A stretch of 32,525 bases of DNA from Helicobacter sp. 16-1353 (GCF_003288815.1 NZ_NHYM01000016.1:1-32525), one strand, 5' to 3'. Shown: positions 6,143-14,584, numbered from the stretch's first letter. Program-made: numbers and translations. The notes: a model not told the origin generated them from the letters alone.

Positions 6143-6363
6143 AATTTACTAACCTCAATAAGTGCCGCTTCGCTTTTTCTAAGGCTGATTAGATAATTAT
6201 GTATTTTTAGCTCTAATGGGTCGCTTAGTGGAGCTTCTCGAACCACCTCAACTACAGCTCCACTCACAAAACCCATATCAAGTAATTTATAAAAAAGTTT
6301 ATTTTGGGCATTTATCTTTTCTATTTTATATAAATTGCCATTTTTTACTTCACTCAAAATCAT
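6139..6363 (-). CDS. feoA: Ferrous iron transport protein FeoA
   Basis: FeoA is a small cytosolic SH3-like partner of FeoB. From the ATG at 6363 it has 74 residues, the usual size. The frame runs further upstream to 6423, but AAAGG lies just upstream of 6363 and the family begins with this MILSEVKNG-like start. The characteristic core LLDMGFVSGAVVEVVREAPLSD and the end IHNYLISLRKSEAALIEV are visible. The stop overlaps the feoB start by 4 bp, so the two are translated together. It is the first gene of the minus-strand feo operon; its promoter lies in the Fur-box-containing spacer shared with the TonB receptor gene. Confidence 0.93.
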   Translation of the reverse strand: MILSEVKNGNLYKIEKINAQNKLFYKLLDMGFVSGAVVEVVREAPLSDPLELKIHNYLISLRKSEAALIEVSKL

Positions 6364-6378
6364 ATTCTGCCTTTCTAA

Positions 6379-6397
6379 AATGATAATTTTTATTATT
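6379..6397. promoter_or_regulatory. Candidate Fur box near feoA start
   Basis: AATGATAATTTTTATTATT resembles the Fur operator in its ATGATAAT half followed by an A/T-rich mirror. It lies 16 bp before the feoA start codon. AT-rich spacers give chance matches, so confidence is modest. Confidence 0.4.
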
Positions 6398-6408
6398 TGA
6401 TAAATATT

Positions 6409-6428
6409 AATAAGCATTATCATTATTA
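6409..6428. promoter_or_regulatory. Candidate Fur box in the feoA/TonB-receptor spacer
   Basis: On the minus strand this reads TAATAATGATAATGCTTATT, close to the classical GATAATGATAATCATTATC operator. It is the best match in the spacer and could repress feoA and perhaps the divergent receptor gene when iron is plentiful. Confidence 0.55.
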
Positions 6429-6542
6429 AGTTTATTTCGTTATGTTATAACTTTTTGCTTAATTTAATATTAAATATTCTTATTTACAATGAAATATTAT
6501 ATTAAAATTAAGAGTAATTCTTAATTTTAATTTTATCTTTTT

Positions 6543-6561
6543 TTATTATTATCATTTTCTA
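6543..6561. promoter_or_regulatory. Candidate Fur half-site before the TonB receptor gene
   Basis: The minus strand reads AAATGATAATAATAA within 6543-6561, a one-sided match to the Fur operator, about 30 bp upstream of the receptor start. This is a weak call in AT-rich DNA. Confidence 0.35.
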
Positions 6562-6592
6562 CAATTTACAAATTATTAAAAAGGGGTTTATT

Positions 6593-8920
6593 ATGAAGTA
6601 TAAAAATTTGGCTTTAATATTGGTGTTTATATCGGCATTGCAAGGCTTGGAATCCCAAGATTCTATAGAATCTAACAAATCTATAGAATCTGCGGAATCT
6701 CAAGAATCTATGGAATCTATGGAATCTAAAAACTCCCAAGATTCTACGGATTCCACGAATTCGCAAGATTCTAAAAGTGCTTCAAGTGGCTTAAAACAAG
6801 CCCAAATAGAAATCTCCATAACAGATAGCTTTATGAAATCTCAAGTCGATGATTTAAACCGCAATGTTTATATTATCGATAAGGATTTTATCGCTGATAA
6901 GGGCTTTAGAAATACTACCGAGATTTTTGATTATGTGCCGTTTGTATCGAAAAATAATGTCGGCTTGGGGAGCAATTTAGACATTCGAGGGCAAGGGCAG
7001 AAAAGTAACATCGCAACGCAGATTCTACTAAATGACACGAATCTAAATATGCTAGATTCTTCGCACGGCACGACTCCGCTGGATTCCATTGCGGTGGGCG
7101 ATATTGAACGAATTGAGATATTGCCCGGTGGCGGAGCGGTAATGTATGGGAATGGCACACGAGGGGGCGTGGTAAATATCATCACAAAGAAAAAATATGA
7201 GACTTTCACCCCAAGTGCTGGAGTAAGCTACACAGGCACACCCACTGATAAAAGTGGCTTGTTCGGCTCGAAGCTAAATGCAAATGCTAGAGTTGCTGGG
7301 AAAATGCTAGATTCGCTGTATTATTCCCTAAGTGGGGCGTATGGCTATGAAAAAGGCTATAGAGAGGGCGATGAGCGAAATGCTTTCAATCTAGGCGGAA
7401 ATCTCACCTATGATATAAACGCAAATAATTCGCTTTTTATCGATGTGAGTGGCTTTCATGGGATTACGGATACTTCGCCAAACTTGCTATTTTCTATCGG
7501 CACGACTTTTGGAAGTGCTACTGGATTTGGCAGTGATAATAATGCCCCAAGTAAATCCAAACGCTATGACAAAGGGCAGGGCGATATAAAAATGAAGCAA
7601 AATAGGGCAGATGTGGCAATCGGCTATGAGGGGCAATTCGGCGATAATCACAGCTTTCAAGCAAAGCTAGTCCATCACTATTTGCAAAATCGATATTTGC
7701 ATTATGTGGCTGGTGCGTGGTATGCAAATAGAGCGAGTTATATGTATGTGCCTAATTTCTCCCAGAGTGGGTCGTATTTTGAAGATATGAAATATGGTTT
7801 GCAACTTCGATATGATTGGCAGCATGGGAGTGGCACATTAATTGTAGGGTTTGATTCGATTTATAATATTGGGGAGCGGTTTTTAAATCTTCATTATGAT
7901 GGGCTTATGAATACGGTAAGTGCGACAATGGCAATGGACCACGATATACAAACGCCAGTAGATGCCAATAAATGGACAAATTCACTTTATCTAATCGAAA
8001 AATATAATTTCACTCCACGACTTTCCCTAACTGCGGGGGCTAGATATGAGAATGCAAACTACACTGGAGAGCGACGATATTACTCAAATAGGAATACGAT
8101 TATAACTAGCACTTCCAAAAAAATAAAGGATAATATCTCAAACTTTGCCCTAGAAATCGCCCCAAAATACAGCTTTGAAAGTGGCGATTTATACGCGAAA
8201 TACGAGCGTGGCTATCTCTCACCAAATCCGGATATGCTTACCTTTGGGCTAGGAAATGGCGTATACACAGATTCGAATCTAAAAAGCGAGAAATACAATA
8301 CCCTTGAATTTGGTGCAAAAGGCACTATTGGAAATCATGTGTTTTTGTCCGGAGCGATATTTTACACGCTAACGCAAGATGAGATTTATAGCTTTGGCTC
8401 GGCTCATTCGGGGCTAAGTGGCTTTGGATATAGCAATTACGACTTGACTTCACGCGCTGGAATCGAGCTTTATAGCGAACAATATGCATTTAATGAATCC
8501 TTGCGATTTAGCGAGAGTTTCACTTATATAGATGCAAGAATCCTAAAAGGCAAACAGCTCACAAATCTAAGTGGCTCTAGCATAGATATGAAAAATAAGC
8601 TAATCCCATATGTAAGCTCGCTTAAGGCTACTATCGGCATTGAATGGGATATAAATGATATCGTAACGCTTTGGACTCAAAACTCCATAAATGGACCAAT
8701 GCGAGATGCCGCATACAAGCGACTTAAGGCGTATGTGCTAAGCGATTTGGGGATAGACTTGAATCTTGGTAGTTTTAAAACTACGATTGGCGTTAGGAAT
8801 GTCGCAGATACGGCGTATTTCGTGTATTACAACTCAAGCTCAATCGACCCAACAATCGGCAATGCCTATCTTTACGCTCAAGGGCGAAATTATTTTATTG
8901 ATTTTAGATACTCGTATTAG
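6593..8920 (+). CDS. TonB-dependent outer-membrane receptor with Ser/Glu-rich N-terminal tail
   Basis: This 775-residue outer-membrane receptor begins at 6593 after AAAGGGG. The signal peptide is residues 1 to about 20. A tail of ES/DS repeats (about 20-62) precedes the plug domain. Plug motifs are visible: NVYIIDKDFI, LGSNLDIRGQG, and VGDIERIEILPGGGAVMYGNGTR before the GGVVNIITKK end. The rest is beta-barrel sequence, and the protein ends in an aromatic residue (FRYSY), as outer-membrane proteins do. No clear haem-receptor FRAP/NPNL motif is seen, so the ligand is open: a siderophore, haem or nickel chelate are all possible. It diverges from feoAB across a spacer with Fur-box-like sites, which supports iron-responsive expression. 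Confidence 0.92.
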   Translation: MKYKNLALILVFISALQGLESQDSIESNKSIESAESQESMESMESKNSQDSTDSTNSQDSKSASSGLKQAQIEISITDSFMKSQVDDLNRNVYIIDKDFIADKGFRNTTEIFDYVPFVSKNNVGLGSNLDIRGQGQKSNIATQILLNDTNLNMLDSSHGTTPLDSIAVGDIERIEILPGGGAVMYGNGTRGGVVNIITKKKYETFTPSAGVSYTGTPTDKSGLFGSKLNANARVAGKMLDSLYYSLSGAYGYEKGYREGDERNAFNLGGNLTYDINANNSLFIDVSGFHGITDTSPNLLFSIGTTFGSATGFGSDNNAPSKSKRYDKGQGDIKMKQNRADVAIGYEGQFGDNHSFQAKLVHHYLQNRYLHYVAGAWYANRASYMYVPNFSQSGSYFEDMKYGLQLRYDWQHGSGTLIVGFDSIYNIGERFLNLHYDGLMNTVSATMAMDHDIQTPVDANKWTNSLYLIEKYNFTPRLSLTAGARYENANYTGERRYYSNRNTIITSTSKKIKDNISNFALEIAPKYSFESGDLYAKYERGYLSPNPDMLTFGLGNGVYTDSNLKSEKYNTLEFGAKGTIGNHVFLSGAIFYTLTQDEIYSFGSAHSGLSGFGYSNYDLTSRAGIELYSEQYAFNESLRFSESFTYIDARILKGKQLTNLSGSSIDMKNKLIPYVSSLKATIGIEWDINDIVTLWTQNSINGPMRDAAYKRLKAYVLSDLGIDLNLGSFKTTIGVRNVADTAYFVYYNSSSIDPTIGNAYLYAQGRNYFIDFRYSY
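6650..6778. repeat. GAATCT/GATTCT expansion in the TonB receptor gene
   Basis: GAATCT (Glu-Ser) and GATTCT/GATTCC (Asp-Ser) hexamers recur in frame between the signal peptide and the plug, encoding about 43 residues of ES/DS-rich tail. The same words expand feoB and the glycosyltransferase gene. Confidence 0.75.
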
Positions 8921-8960
8921 AGAATGCCTTATTTGCACAGCCTTTGCATATTATTCTATG

Positions 8961-8981
8961 CTTTGATTTTCACAATATAAT
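8961..8981 (+). promoter_or_regulatory. Candidate promoter for the glycosyltransferase gene
   Basis: A TATAAT -10 element (8976-8981) is preceded by a T-rich stretch, the usual layout of vegetative promoters in this group, where the -35 box is weak. It lies about 60 bp before the start at 9044. Confidence 0.4.
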
Positions 8982-9043
8982 GTCAGGATTTATCCAAATA
9001 TAGTAGAATCCTAGCTTTAAAATATGCAAAAAGGGGCGTGAAA

Positions 9044-10374
9044 ATGGAGCGAATTAATTTTTTTGTGATTATCCCCATTTATAATGTGGAAAAATACCTT
9101 AAAACCTGCCTAGATTCCGTGCTAAATCAAAGCTATAGGAATTTTAAGGCAATTTTGATAAATGACGGAAGCACGGATAAAAGTGGCGAAATCGCGGAAA
9201 TCTATGCCAAAAAAGATGAGCGATTTATCCTTATCAATCAAGCAAATGGCGGACTATCACTGGCTAGAAATGCGGGGATAGAATATGTGGCTAAAATATT
9301 CAACCAAGCTGGTAATAATATTGCCAATAAATGGGGGGGGGGGAATTAGAAGCTAGAATCTTAGCGGATTCTACGCTAGATTCTAGGGATTCGGTAGATT
9401 CTAAAGATTCTAAATATCTTGCAGATTCCACAGATTCCACGCTTAAATTTGAAAAATCCAAATCGCGAAGAGATTCCGCAATTTCCACAAATTCGCAAGA
9501 TTTGGTAGATTCCCCAAACGCCCACAATTTTATAGATTCCACAGACTCCACAAACGCCATAGATTCCACGCTAAACCCACAAGATTCCTATATCGTTTTT
9601 CTAGATTCCGATGATTATTTGGAGAGCTTTGCATTAGAGCATATTTATAAAATCGTTAGTAAAAATAAGGTCGATTTTGTGGCGTGTAGTAGCTATAATT
9701 GCCATAATGAGAGCATTCCAAATGCCACAAAGTCCAAAACTACGCATATAAATTTGCCAGATATTTACATAAATCGCCCCATTAAAACACTTAGTATTTT
9801 GCGTGATTTCCCCACATTTAAGCCCCAAAATATGGCGTGGCTATATACGCATAATGTGGAGTTTCTGCGTTCCCATAATCTTAGATTTACGCCCAAAGTC
9901 TACCACGAAGATGATTTATTTGGACGATATGCTTTTGCTTTGTCTAGCAGAATTTTCATCACCAATACGCCACTTTATAACTACCGCATAAACCGCCCAA
10001 ATTCCATAATGAATACGCACTCACTGACAAGAAAAAAGCACTCACTAAATAGCTATTTTCTAATTATAAATCGCTTTTTAGATTTGGCGGATTTGCTTAA
10101 ATGTGTGAATTGCAAAAGTGATGAGATTTGCAATGAGTGCGATTTAAGAAAGGGCTTTTTAATCTATTCTGCCCGTGAATTTATCATATATTTTTTAAAG
10201 CTTTTGCAAACTATCGGCTATAAAAATGATTTAGAATTTAGTAAAAATGATATAAAAAAGCTTCTGCCGTATATGGAATCTAGGCGAAGATTCTGCGTTT
10301 ATTTCCCCAGAATCTACGGCTTTCCCAAAATGTTAAAAATGAAATTTAAAAAGATAAATAATAATCATTCTTAA
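9044..10374 (+). CDS. Family 2 glycosyltransferase, phase-variable by a poly-G tract (OFF as read)
   Basis: The N-terminal part has the GT2 fold signature: FFVIIPIYNVEKYL, LINDGSTDKS and NGGLSLARNAGIEYV. Reading stops at a TAG (9347-9349) just after 11 consecutive Gs, giving a 101-residue stub. The rest of the enzyme, including the YIVFLDSDDYLE metal/donor motif and the C-terminal domain, continues in another frame to 10374. Twelve or nine Gs would join the frames into about 443 or 442 residues. This is the classic slipped-strand switch for surface-glycan enzymes. The ATG at 9044 is chosen because AAAAGGGG (9029-9036) is well spaced from it; the GTG at 9038 is too close. An Asp/Ser-rich segment of about 100 codons sits between IEYV and YIVFLDSDD, where other GT2 enzymes have only a few residues. 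A sequencing error in the G tract cannot be excluded. Confidence 0.85.
9333..9343 (+). repeat. Poly-G tract of 11, phase-variation switch
   Basis: Eleven consecutive Gs lie inside the glycosyltransferase coding sequence. The upstream frame ends within two codons of the tract; the downstream frame is recovered with one more G or two fewer. Confidence 0.9.
9354..9588. repeat. GATTCT/GATTCC expansion in the glycosyltransferase gene
   Basis: Dense GATTC words encode a DS-rich peptide (DSTLDSRDSVDSKDSK and similar) directly after the G tract and directly before the DSDD motif. The complementary strand is also open and would encode an ES-rich peptide, a consequence of the motif's symmetry. Confidence 0.8.
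10353..10374. promoter_or_regulatory. Candidate Fur box upstream of hugZ
   Basis: GATAAATAATAATCATTCTTAA overlaps the end of the glycosyltransferase gene, about 70 bp before hugZ. It resembles GATAATGATAATCATTATC, fitting iron repression of haem oxygenase. Confidence 0.42.
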
Positions 10375-10446
10375 GTTTAATTTCTAATATTTTTTGCAAT
10401 AATGCGGATTTTCAACCAATTTCAACTAATTTAAAAAGGAAAAATT

Positions 10447-11202
10447 ATGAGTTATGAAAGCATTATAAAGCATATGAATGACGACCACAAAGACGCACTA
10501 ATAGGCGTTTGCAAGAAGTTTGCAGGAGTTGGAGAGATAAAAGAAATCGCATTAAAAGGCATTGATTTAGAGGGCTTGGATATAGCCTATGATGGGAAAA
10601 ATCTGCGAGTGGAGTTCCCGCAAAAAGCCACAGAAAAGACGCTCAAAAATGTCATTATCGAGCTATGCCAATCCGTGCCAAAAACTTATGATATAGAGGG
10701 CGTAAAAGCCGATATTAAGGCATTTGTAGAATCTTGTGGGTCAGTTTGTATCGCAAGTATCGCAAAAGACGGCAGAGCGATAGCCAGCTACGCCCCGTGT
10801 ATCGCTTATAAGGGCAAGTATTATATTTATATTAGCGAGGTGGCGGAGCATTTTGAGAGCATAAGTGCCAATCCAAAAAATTTAGAAATTATGTTCTTGC
10901 AAGATGAGGCAAAAGCAAAAAGCGTGATTTTGCGAGCGCGGCTTCGATATAGGAGCGAGGCGGAGTTTGTAGAGCGTGGAAGCGAGGAGTTTGAGGGGGC
11001 ATTTGATGAGTTTGAGCGAAAGACTGGTGGCTCTGGCGGGATAAAAACCATTCGTAAAATGAGTGATTTTTACCTTGTCCGCCTTGAGTTTAAATCTGGG
11101 CGATTTGTAAAGGGTTTCGGTCAAGCTTATGATATAAATGGCGAAAATATCACATTTGCCGGAGATAGTGGCAATCCGCACAAAATGCCACATAGGAATT
11201 AA
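10447..11202 (+). CDS. hugZ: HugZ-family haem oxygenase
   Basis: HugZ cleaves haem in the cytosol and releases iron. The 251-residue protein starts at 10447 after AAAAAGGA. The N-terminal MSYESIIKHMNDDHKDAL block is typical of the family; a split-barrel flavin-reductase-like domain follows (ADIKAFVESCGSVCIASIAKDGRAIASYAP). The C-terminal tail GNPHKMPHRN places a histidine at residue 245, the position of the haem-ligand His245 I recall for H. pylori HugZ. The gene lies near feoAB and a TonB receptor gene and has a Fur-box-like site upstream, consistent with iron starvation control. It converges with murI, with only 2 bp between the two stops. Confidence 0.93.
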   Translation: MSYESIIKHMNDDHKDALIGVCKKFAGVGEIKEIALKGIDLEGLDIAYDGKNLRVEFPQKATEKTLKNVIIELCQSVPKTYDIEGVKADIKAFVESCGSVCIASIAKDGRAIASYAPCIAYKGKYYIYISEVAEHFESISANPKNLEIMFLQDEAKAKSVILRARLRYRSEAEFVERGSEEFEGAFDEFERKTGGSGGIKTIRKMSDFYLVRLEFKSGRFVKGFGQAYDINGENITFAGDSGNPHKMPHRN

Positions 11203-11204
11203 AT

Positions 11205-11948
11205 CTATTTAAGCCAAATTTTAGCGGAATCTTTTATGGATTTTGGATTTGCGGAAGCAAAATAGCTAATTTTTGGCATTTTTTTGCTAACTTTTTTTAA
11301 TCTATATTTTTTTATCAAATATTCTATTATCGCATCTCCTGAGTGGATTAGGATGGGTTTATTGTGAAAATACTTTTTAATCTCATTTTGGATTAGTGGA
11401 AAATGCGTGCAACCTAATATAATCGCATCTGGAATCTTGGTATTAGCGAAATAATATTCAAATGTCGTATTTAGCAATTTACCCTTAAAAATCCCTTCTT
11501 CGACCAACGGCACAAAGAATCCTGTTTGCAAACTATGTGTATTTTTATATCCTAATTTATGTAGTTTTTTTTCATAGATTCTGCTTTTTGTCGTGGCTTT
11601 TGTAGCGATTATTAATATATTTTTATTCTTATCGCTAATCTTATTGCTAAGCGACAAAACACCCGGTTCAATCACGCCAACTATGGGATAAGTAGCATAT
11701 TTTCGCATTGCATTTATCGCATATGCACTAACTGTATTACAAGCGACTATAAGCATATCGATATTAAATCTATTAAAAAAATCTACCGCTTCAATGGAAA
11801 ATCGTATGATTGTTTCTTTATCTTTTACGCCGTATGGCACTCTTGCTGTATCACCATAATAAATTATTTCGCTAAAACATCTAGAATTCACAAGGCTTTT
11901 TAGGACGGTAAGTCCGCCTATTCCGCTATCAAATACGCCTATTTTCAT
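11205..11948 (-). CDS. murI: Glutamate racemase
   Basis: MurI converts L- to D-glutamate for peptidoglycan synthesis in the cytosol. The 247-residue protein starts [19 protein letters not shown], with Asp7 and Ser8 of the active site. The two catalytic cysteines are Cys70 in VACNTVSA and Cys180 in LGCTHFPL, with the adjacent His182. Length and motifs are normal. Its start codon overlaps the rho stop by one base (TAATG), so it is probably translated by re-initiation after rho. A rho-murI pair is also what I remember from H. pylori. Confidence 0.96.
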   Translation of the reverse strand: MKIGVFDSGIGGLTVLKSLVNSRCFSEIIYYGDTARVPYGVKDKETIIRFSIEAVDFFNRFNIDMLIVACNTVSAYAINAMRKYATYPIVGVIEPGVLSLSNKISDKNKNILIIATKATTKSRIYEKKLHKLGYKNTHSLQTGFFVPLVEEGIFKGKLLNTTFEYYFANTKIPDAIILGCTHFPLIQNEIKKYFHNKPILIHSGDAIIEYLIKKYRLKKVSKKMPKISYFASANPKSIKDSAKIWLK

Positions 11949-13288
11949 TATTCTTGTTCGTTCATCTTATTTAAAAACTCATCATTGCTTTTAGAATCTT
12001 TCATCTTAGAATAGATTAGATTTAATGCCTCAATATCGCCTAATTGTTGCATAAAGTTTCGTAATACCCATACTTTTTGTAGTTTTTCACTACCAAGTAA
12101 TAGCTCATCTTTTCTTGTGCCAGATTTTAAAATATCAAATGCAGGATAGATTCTCCTATCGGCAATCGCCCGAGATAGCACGATTTCGGCATTTCCCGTG
12201 CCTTTAAACTCTTCAAAAATAACCTCGTCCATTCGTGAGCCAGTATCCACAAGAGCAGTTGCTACAATCGTTAAGCTTCCGCCTTGCTCGATATTTCTAG
12301 CACTTCCAAAGAATCTTTTTGGTTTTTGTAAGGCATTTGCATCGACTCCACCACTTAAAACTTTACCACTTGATGGCGTTACGGTATTATAAGCTCTTGC
12401 AAGTCGAGTTATAGAATCTAGCAAAATCACTACATCTTTTCCCATTTCTACGCGTCTTTTTGCTTTTTCTAAAACTAACTCTGCTACGCGAATATGATTT
12501 GAGGCTGGAAGGTCAAAAGTTGAGCTATAAACTTGCCCATTTACACTTCGTTGCATATCTGTAACCTCTTCGGGACGCTCATCGACTAATAAAACCATCA
12601 ATTCAATTTCAGGATGATTTGTGGAGATTCCGTGTGCTAGTTCTTTCATTAATTCTGTTTTTCCTGTTCTAGGCGGAGCAACGATTAATGCCCTTTGTCC
12701 CTTGCCAATGGGTGAAAAAAGGTCTAAGATTCTACCTGTAACTTTTGTGCTATTGTATTCTAATTTGATTTGTTCGCTTGGGAATAATGGAGTGAGATTA
12801 TCGAATAATGGGCGATTTTTCGCTTCTTCAAGTGAGAGATGATTTATAGCTTCGATTTTTAATAAAGCATAGTATCGCTCCTGTTCTCTTGGTGCTCGAA
12901 CCTGTCCTGTTACTAAATCCCCATTTCTTAATGCAAATTTCCTAATCTGTGTAAGCGAAACATACGCATCATTTTGGGAATCCGAAAAGTTTTCATCAAT
13001 TCCCCTTAAAAATCCATAATTTTCATTTGTAATATCTAAGATTCCAGAAAACAAAATATATCCAGCTTGGCTTACTTGCGTTTTTAATATCTCAAACATA
13101 AGGTCTTGGCGACGATATTCTTGTGGATTCTCAACACCTAATTTATTTGCTATATCTATGAGTTTTGTTAGATTCATAGATTTTAATTCTTCTATTTTAT
13201 AGGCGTTTGCAGGAGTGTGGGTTTTTTTGTGATTATCTCTAGCAATTTCTTTTGTTTCTTTATTTGAATCTTTATTGTCATTTGTCAT
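11948..13288 (-). CDS. rho: Transcription termination factor Rho
   Basis: Rho is a hexameric RNA helicase that ends transcription. The 446-residue protein has a Lys/Asn-rich N-terminus, a helical Rho_N segment ([20 protein letters not shown]), an RNA-binding cold-shock-like domain ([15 protein letters not shown]), and the ATPase core. The core shows Walker [12 protein letters not shown], the [10 protein letters not shown] motif and the [13 protein letters not shown] Walker B region. The R-loop/Q-loop [14 protein letters not shown] is near the end. The start at 13288 has AAGGA about 10 bp upstream. It is the first gene of a rho-murI pair. The AT-rich spacer of about 200 bp upstream (13289-13492) holds its promoter, with no box I would single out. 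Confidence 0.97.
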   Translation of the reverse strand: MTNDNKDSNKETKEIARDNHKKTHTPANAYKIEELKSMNLTKLIDIANKLGVENPQEYRRQDLMFEILKTQVSQAGYILFSGILDITNENYGFLRGIDENFSDSQNDAYVSLTQIRKFALRNGDLVTGQVRAPREQERYYALLKIEAINHLSLEEAKNRPLFDNLTPLFPSEQIKLEYNSTKVTGRILDLFSPIGKGQRALIVAPPRTGKTELMKELAHGISTNHPEIELMVLLVDERPEEVTDMQRSVNGQVYSSTFDLPASNHIRVAELVLEKAKRRVEMGKDVVILLDSITRLARAYNTVTPSSGKVLSGGVDANALQKPKRFFGSARNIEQGGSLTIVATALVDTGSRMDEVIFEEFKGTGNAEIVLSRAIADRRIYPAFDILKSGTRKDELLLGSEKLQKVWVLRNFMQQLGDIEALNLIYSKMKDSKSNDEFLNKMNEQE

Positions 13289-13492
13289 TTGTATTTTTCC
13301 TTAAAGTTTGTTTGCAATAATTTCATTAAGTTTAAAAACTATTATCTCCATTCCTATTTTTCTTATTGAATTTTTAAGCAAAATTTAAAAATTTTCTAAC
13401 AGGATTACCAAAAATCTATTATTTGGAAGTTTTTGAAGTTAAAATTTAATTTTAAAATTATGATTTTACCTAAGTAAATTTTAAAAAGTCAA

Positions 13493-14584
13493 TTAAATTT
13501 TATCACTAAAATTCCTTACTTGATTATCAATATTTTGTATATCACTAATATTGTCTATATTTTTTATATCATTTGAGAATCTAGCAATTGCACTAAAGAT
13601 TCCATCACTAATCTTACCAAATGGAATCTTTCCATCTAAAAACTTGCTAACCAAGATTTCGTTTGCGGCATTTAGAATTATGCCAAGTTGCGGAGTTTGT
13701 AATAAACTATCCTTAAGATTCCACAATGGATAATGTTTCGTATCAATAGCTTTAAGATTAAATGTATAATTTGTAAGGTCAATTTCTTTTATGCTATCTA
13801 TATTTTTAGCTTTTTTGCCAAGTATTGCATAGGATATGGGTAATTTCATATCATTACTTCCTAAATGTGCGTAAAATGCATTATCATTTGTTTGGATTAA
13901 TGCGTGAATAATGGAATTTCGCTCGATTAAAGCATCAATATTATTTGTTTTAAAAAGCCATTTTGCTTCTAGAATCTCAAAAAGCTTATTTATCATAGTT
14001 GCACTATCAATGGTTATTTTCTTACCCATAGCCCAATTTGGGTGATTTAATGCGTTTTGTGGTGTTTGATAATATAAATCTTTGGTTTTACAATCGCGTA
14101 AAGCCCCGCCACTAGCCGTAATTATCATCTTTTTTATATTTTTTTTACTGCCTATTAATTCTTTTAATGCAAAATGTTCGCTATCTACGGGAATAATATT
14201 TGTGCTATCAAGTAATTTTCCACCCACAACAAGACTTTCTTTATTAGCAAGGGCTAGTTTTTTATTTAGTTTTATGACTTCTAAGCTTGGCTTTAATCCG
14301 CTAAATCCAACAATCGCATTAATAACGATTTTGCTTTTACTTAGATTTAGTGCTTCTAAGATTCCGCTTTCTCCAAAAAAAAGCTTTTGTTTATTTGAAT
14401 ATCTTACTTTGTTGGCATTTTTTTTATCTTTTATAACGATGAATGTTGGATTTGTCATTTGGATTTGTTTATTTAATAAATCTATATTATCCCCGACACT
14501 AAGCATTTCTATCTTTTTATGATTCTTAATTGCTATATCAATAGCATTAATGCCAATGCTTCCGGTAGAACCGAGTATTATCAT
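13493..14584 (-). CDS. dxr: 1-deoxy-D-xylulose 5-phosphate reductoisomerase
   Basis: Dxr catalyses the first committed step of the MEP isoprenoid pathway, reducing and rearranging DXP to MEP with NADPH. The protein has 363 residues and begins directly with the NADPH loop GSTGSIG (residues 4-10). The active-site block shows NKESLVVGG, the metal ligands in IIPVDSEHFAL and the conserved ASGGALRD. The C-terminal helical domain is complete. The start codon follows the cdsA stop with no gap (TAAATG), so the two are co-transcribed. The order mnmG, cdsA, dxr recalls the H. pylori HP0213-HP0216 neighbourhood (from memory), minus the DASS transporter gene, which lies elsewhere here. Confidence 0.96.
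   Translation of the reverse strand: MIILGSTGSIGINAIDIAIKNHKKIEMLSVGDNIDLLNKQIQMTNPTFIVIKDKKNANKVRYSNKQKLFFGESGILEALNLSKSKIVINAIVGFSGLKPSLEVIKLNKKLALANKESLVVGGKLLDSTNIIPVDSEHFALKELIGSKKNIKKMIITASGGALRDCKTKDLYYQTPQNALNHPNWAMGKKITIDSATMINKLFEILEAKWLFKTNNIDALIERNSIIHALIQTNDNAFYAHLGSNDMKLPISYAILGKKAKNIDSIKEIDLTNYTFNLKAIDTKHYPLWNLKDSLLQTPQLGIILNAANEILVSKFLDGKIPFGKISDGIFSAIARFSNDIKNIDNISDIQNIDNQVRNFSDKI

Noticed and set aside
6364-6423. Longer FeoA starting at 6423
   Set aside because: The extra 20 residues are Ile-rich, overlap a Fur-box-like site and lack a ribosome site.
9038-9043. GTG start for the glycosyltransferase
   Set aside because: Only 1 bp separates it from the GGGG of the ribosome site; the ATG at 9044 is correctly spaced.
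9300-9569. Minus-strand ES-rich frame opposite the glycosyltransferase
   Set aside because: It is open only because GATTC and GAATC are reverse complements; no start signal or family resemblance.
9331-10374. Separate plus-strand gene starting at the ATG just before the G tract
   Set aside because: It lacks a ribosome site and the GT2 N-terminal half; it is better read as the second part of the phase-variable gene.
13289-13492. Strong terminator or small RNA between dxr and rho
   Set aside because: Only A/T inverted repeats of low specificity are seen; nothing distinguishes them from background.
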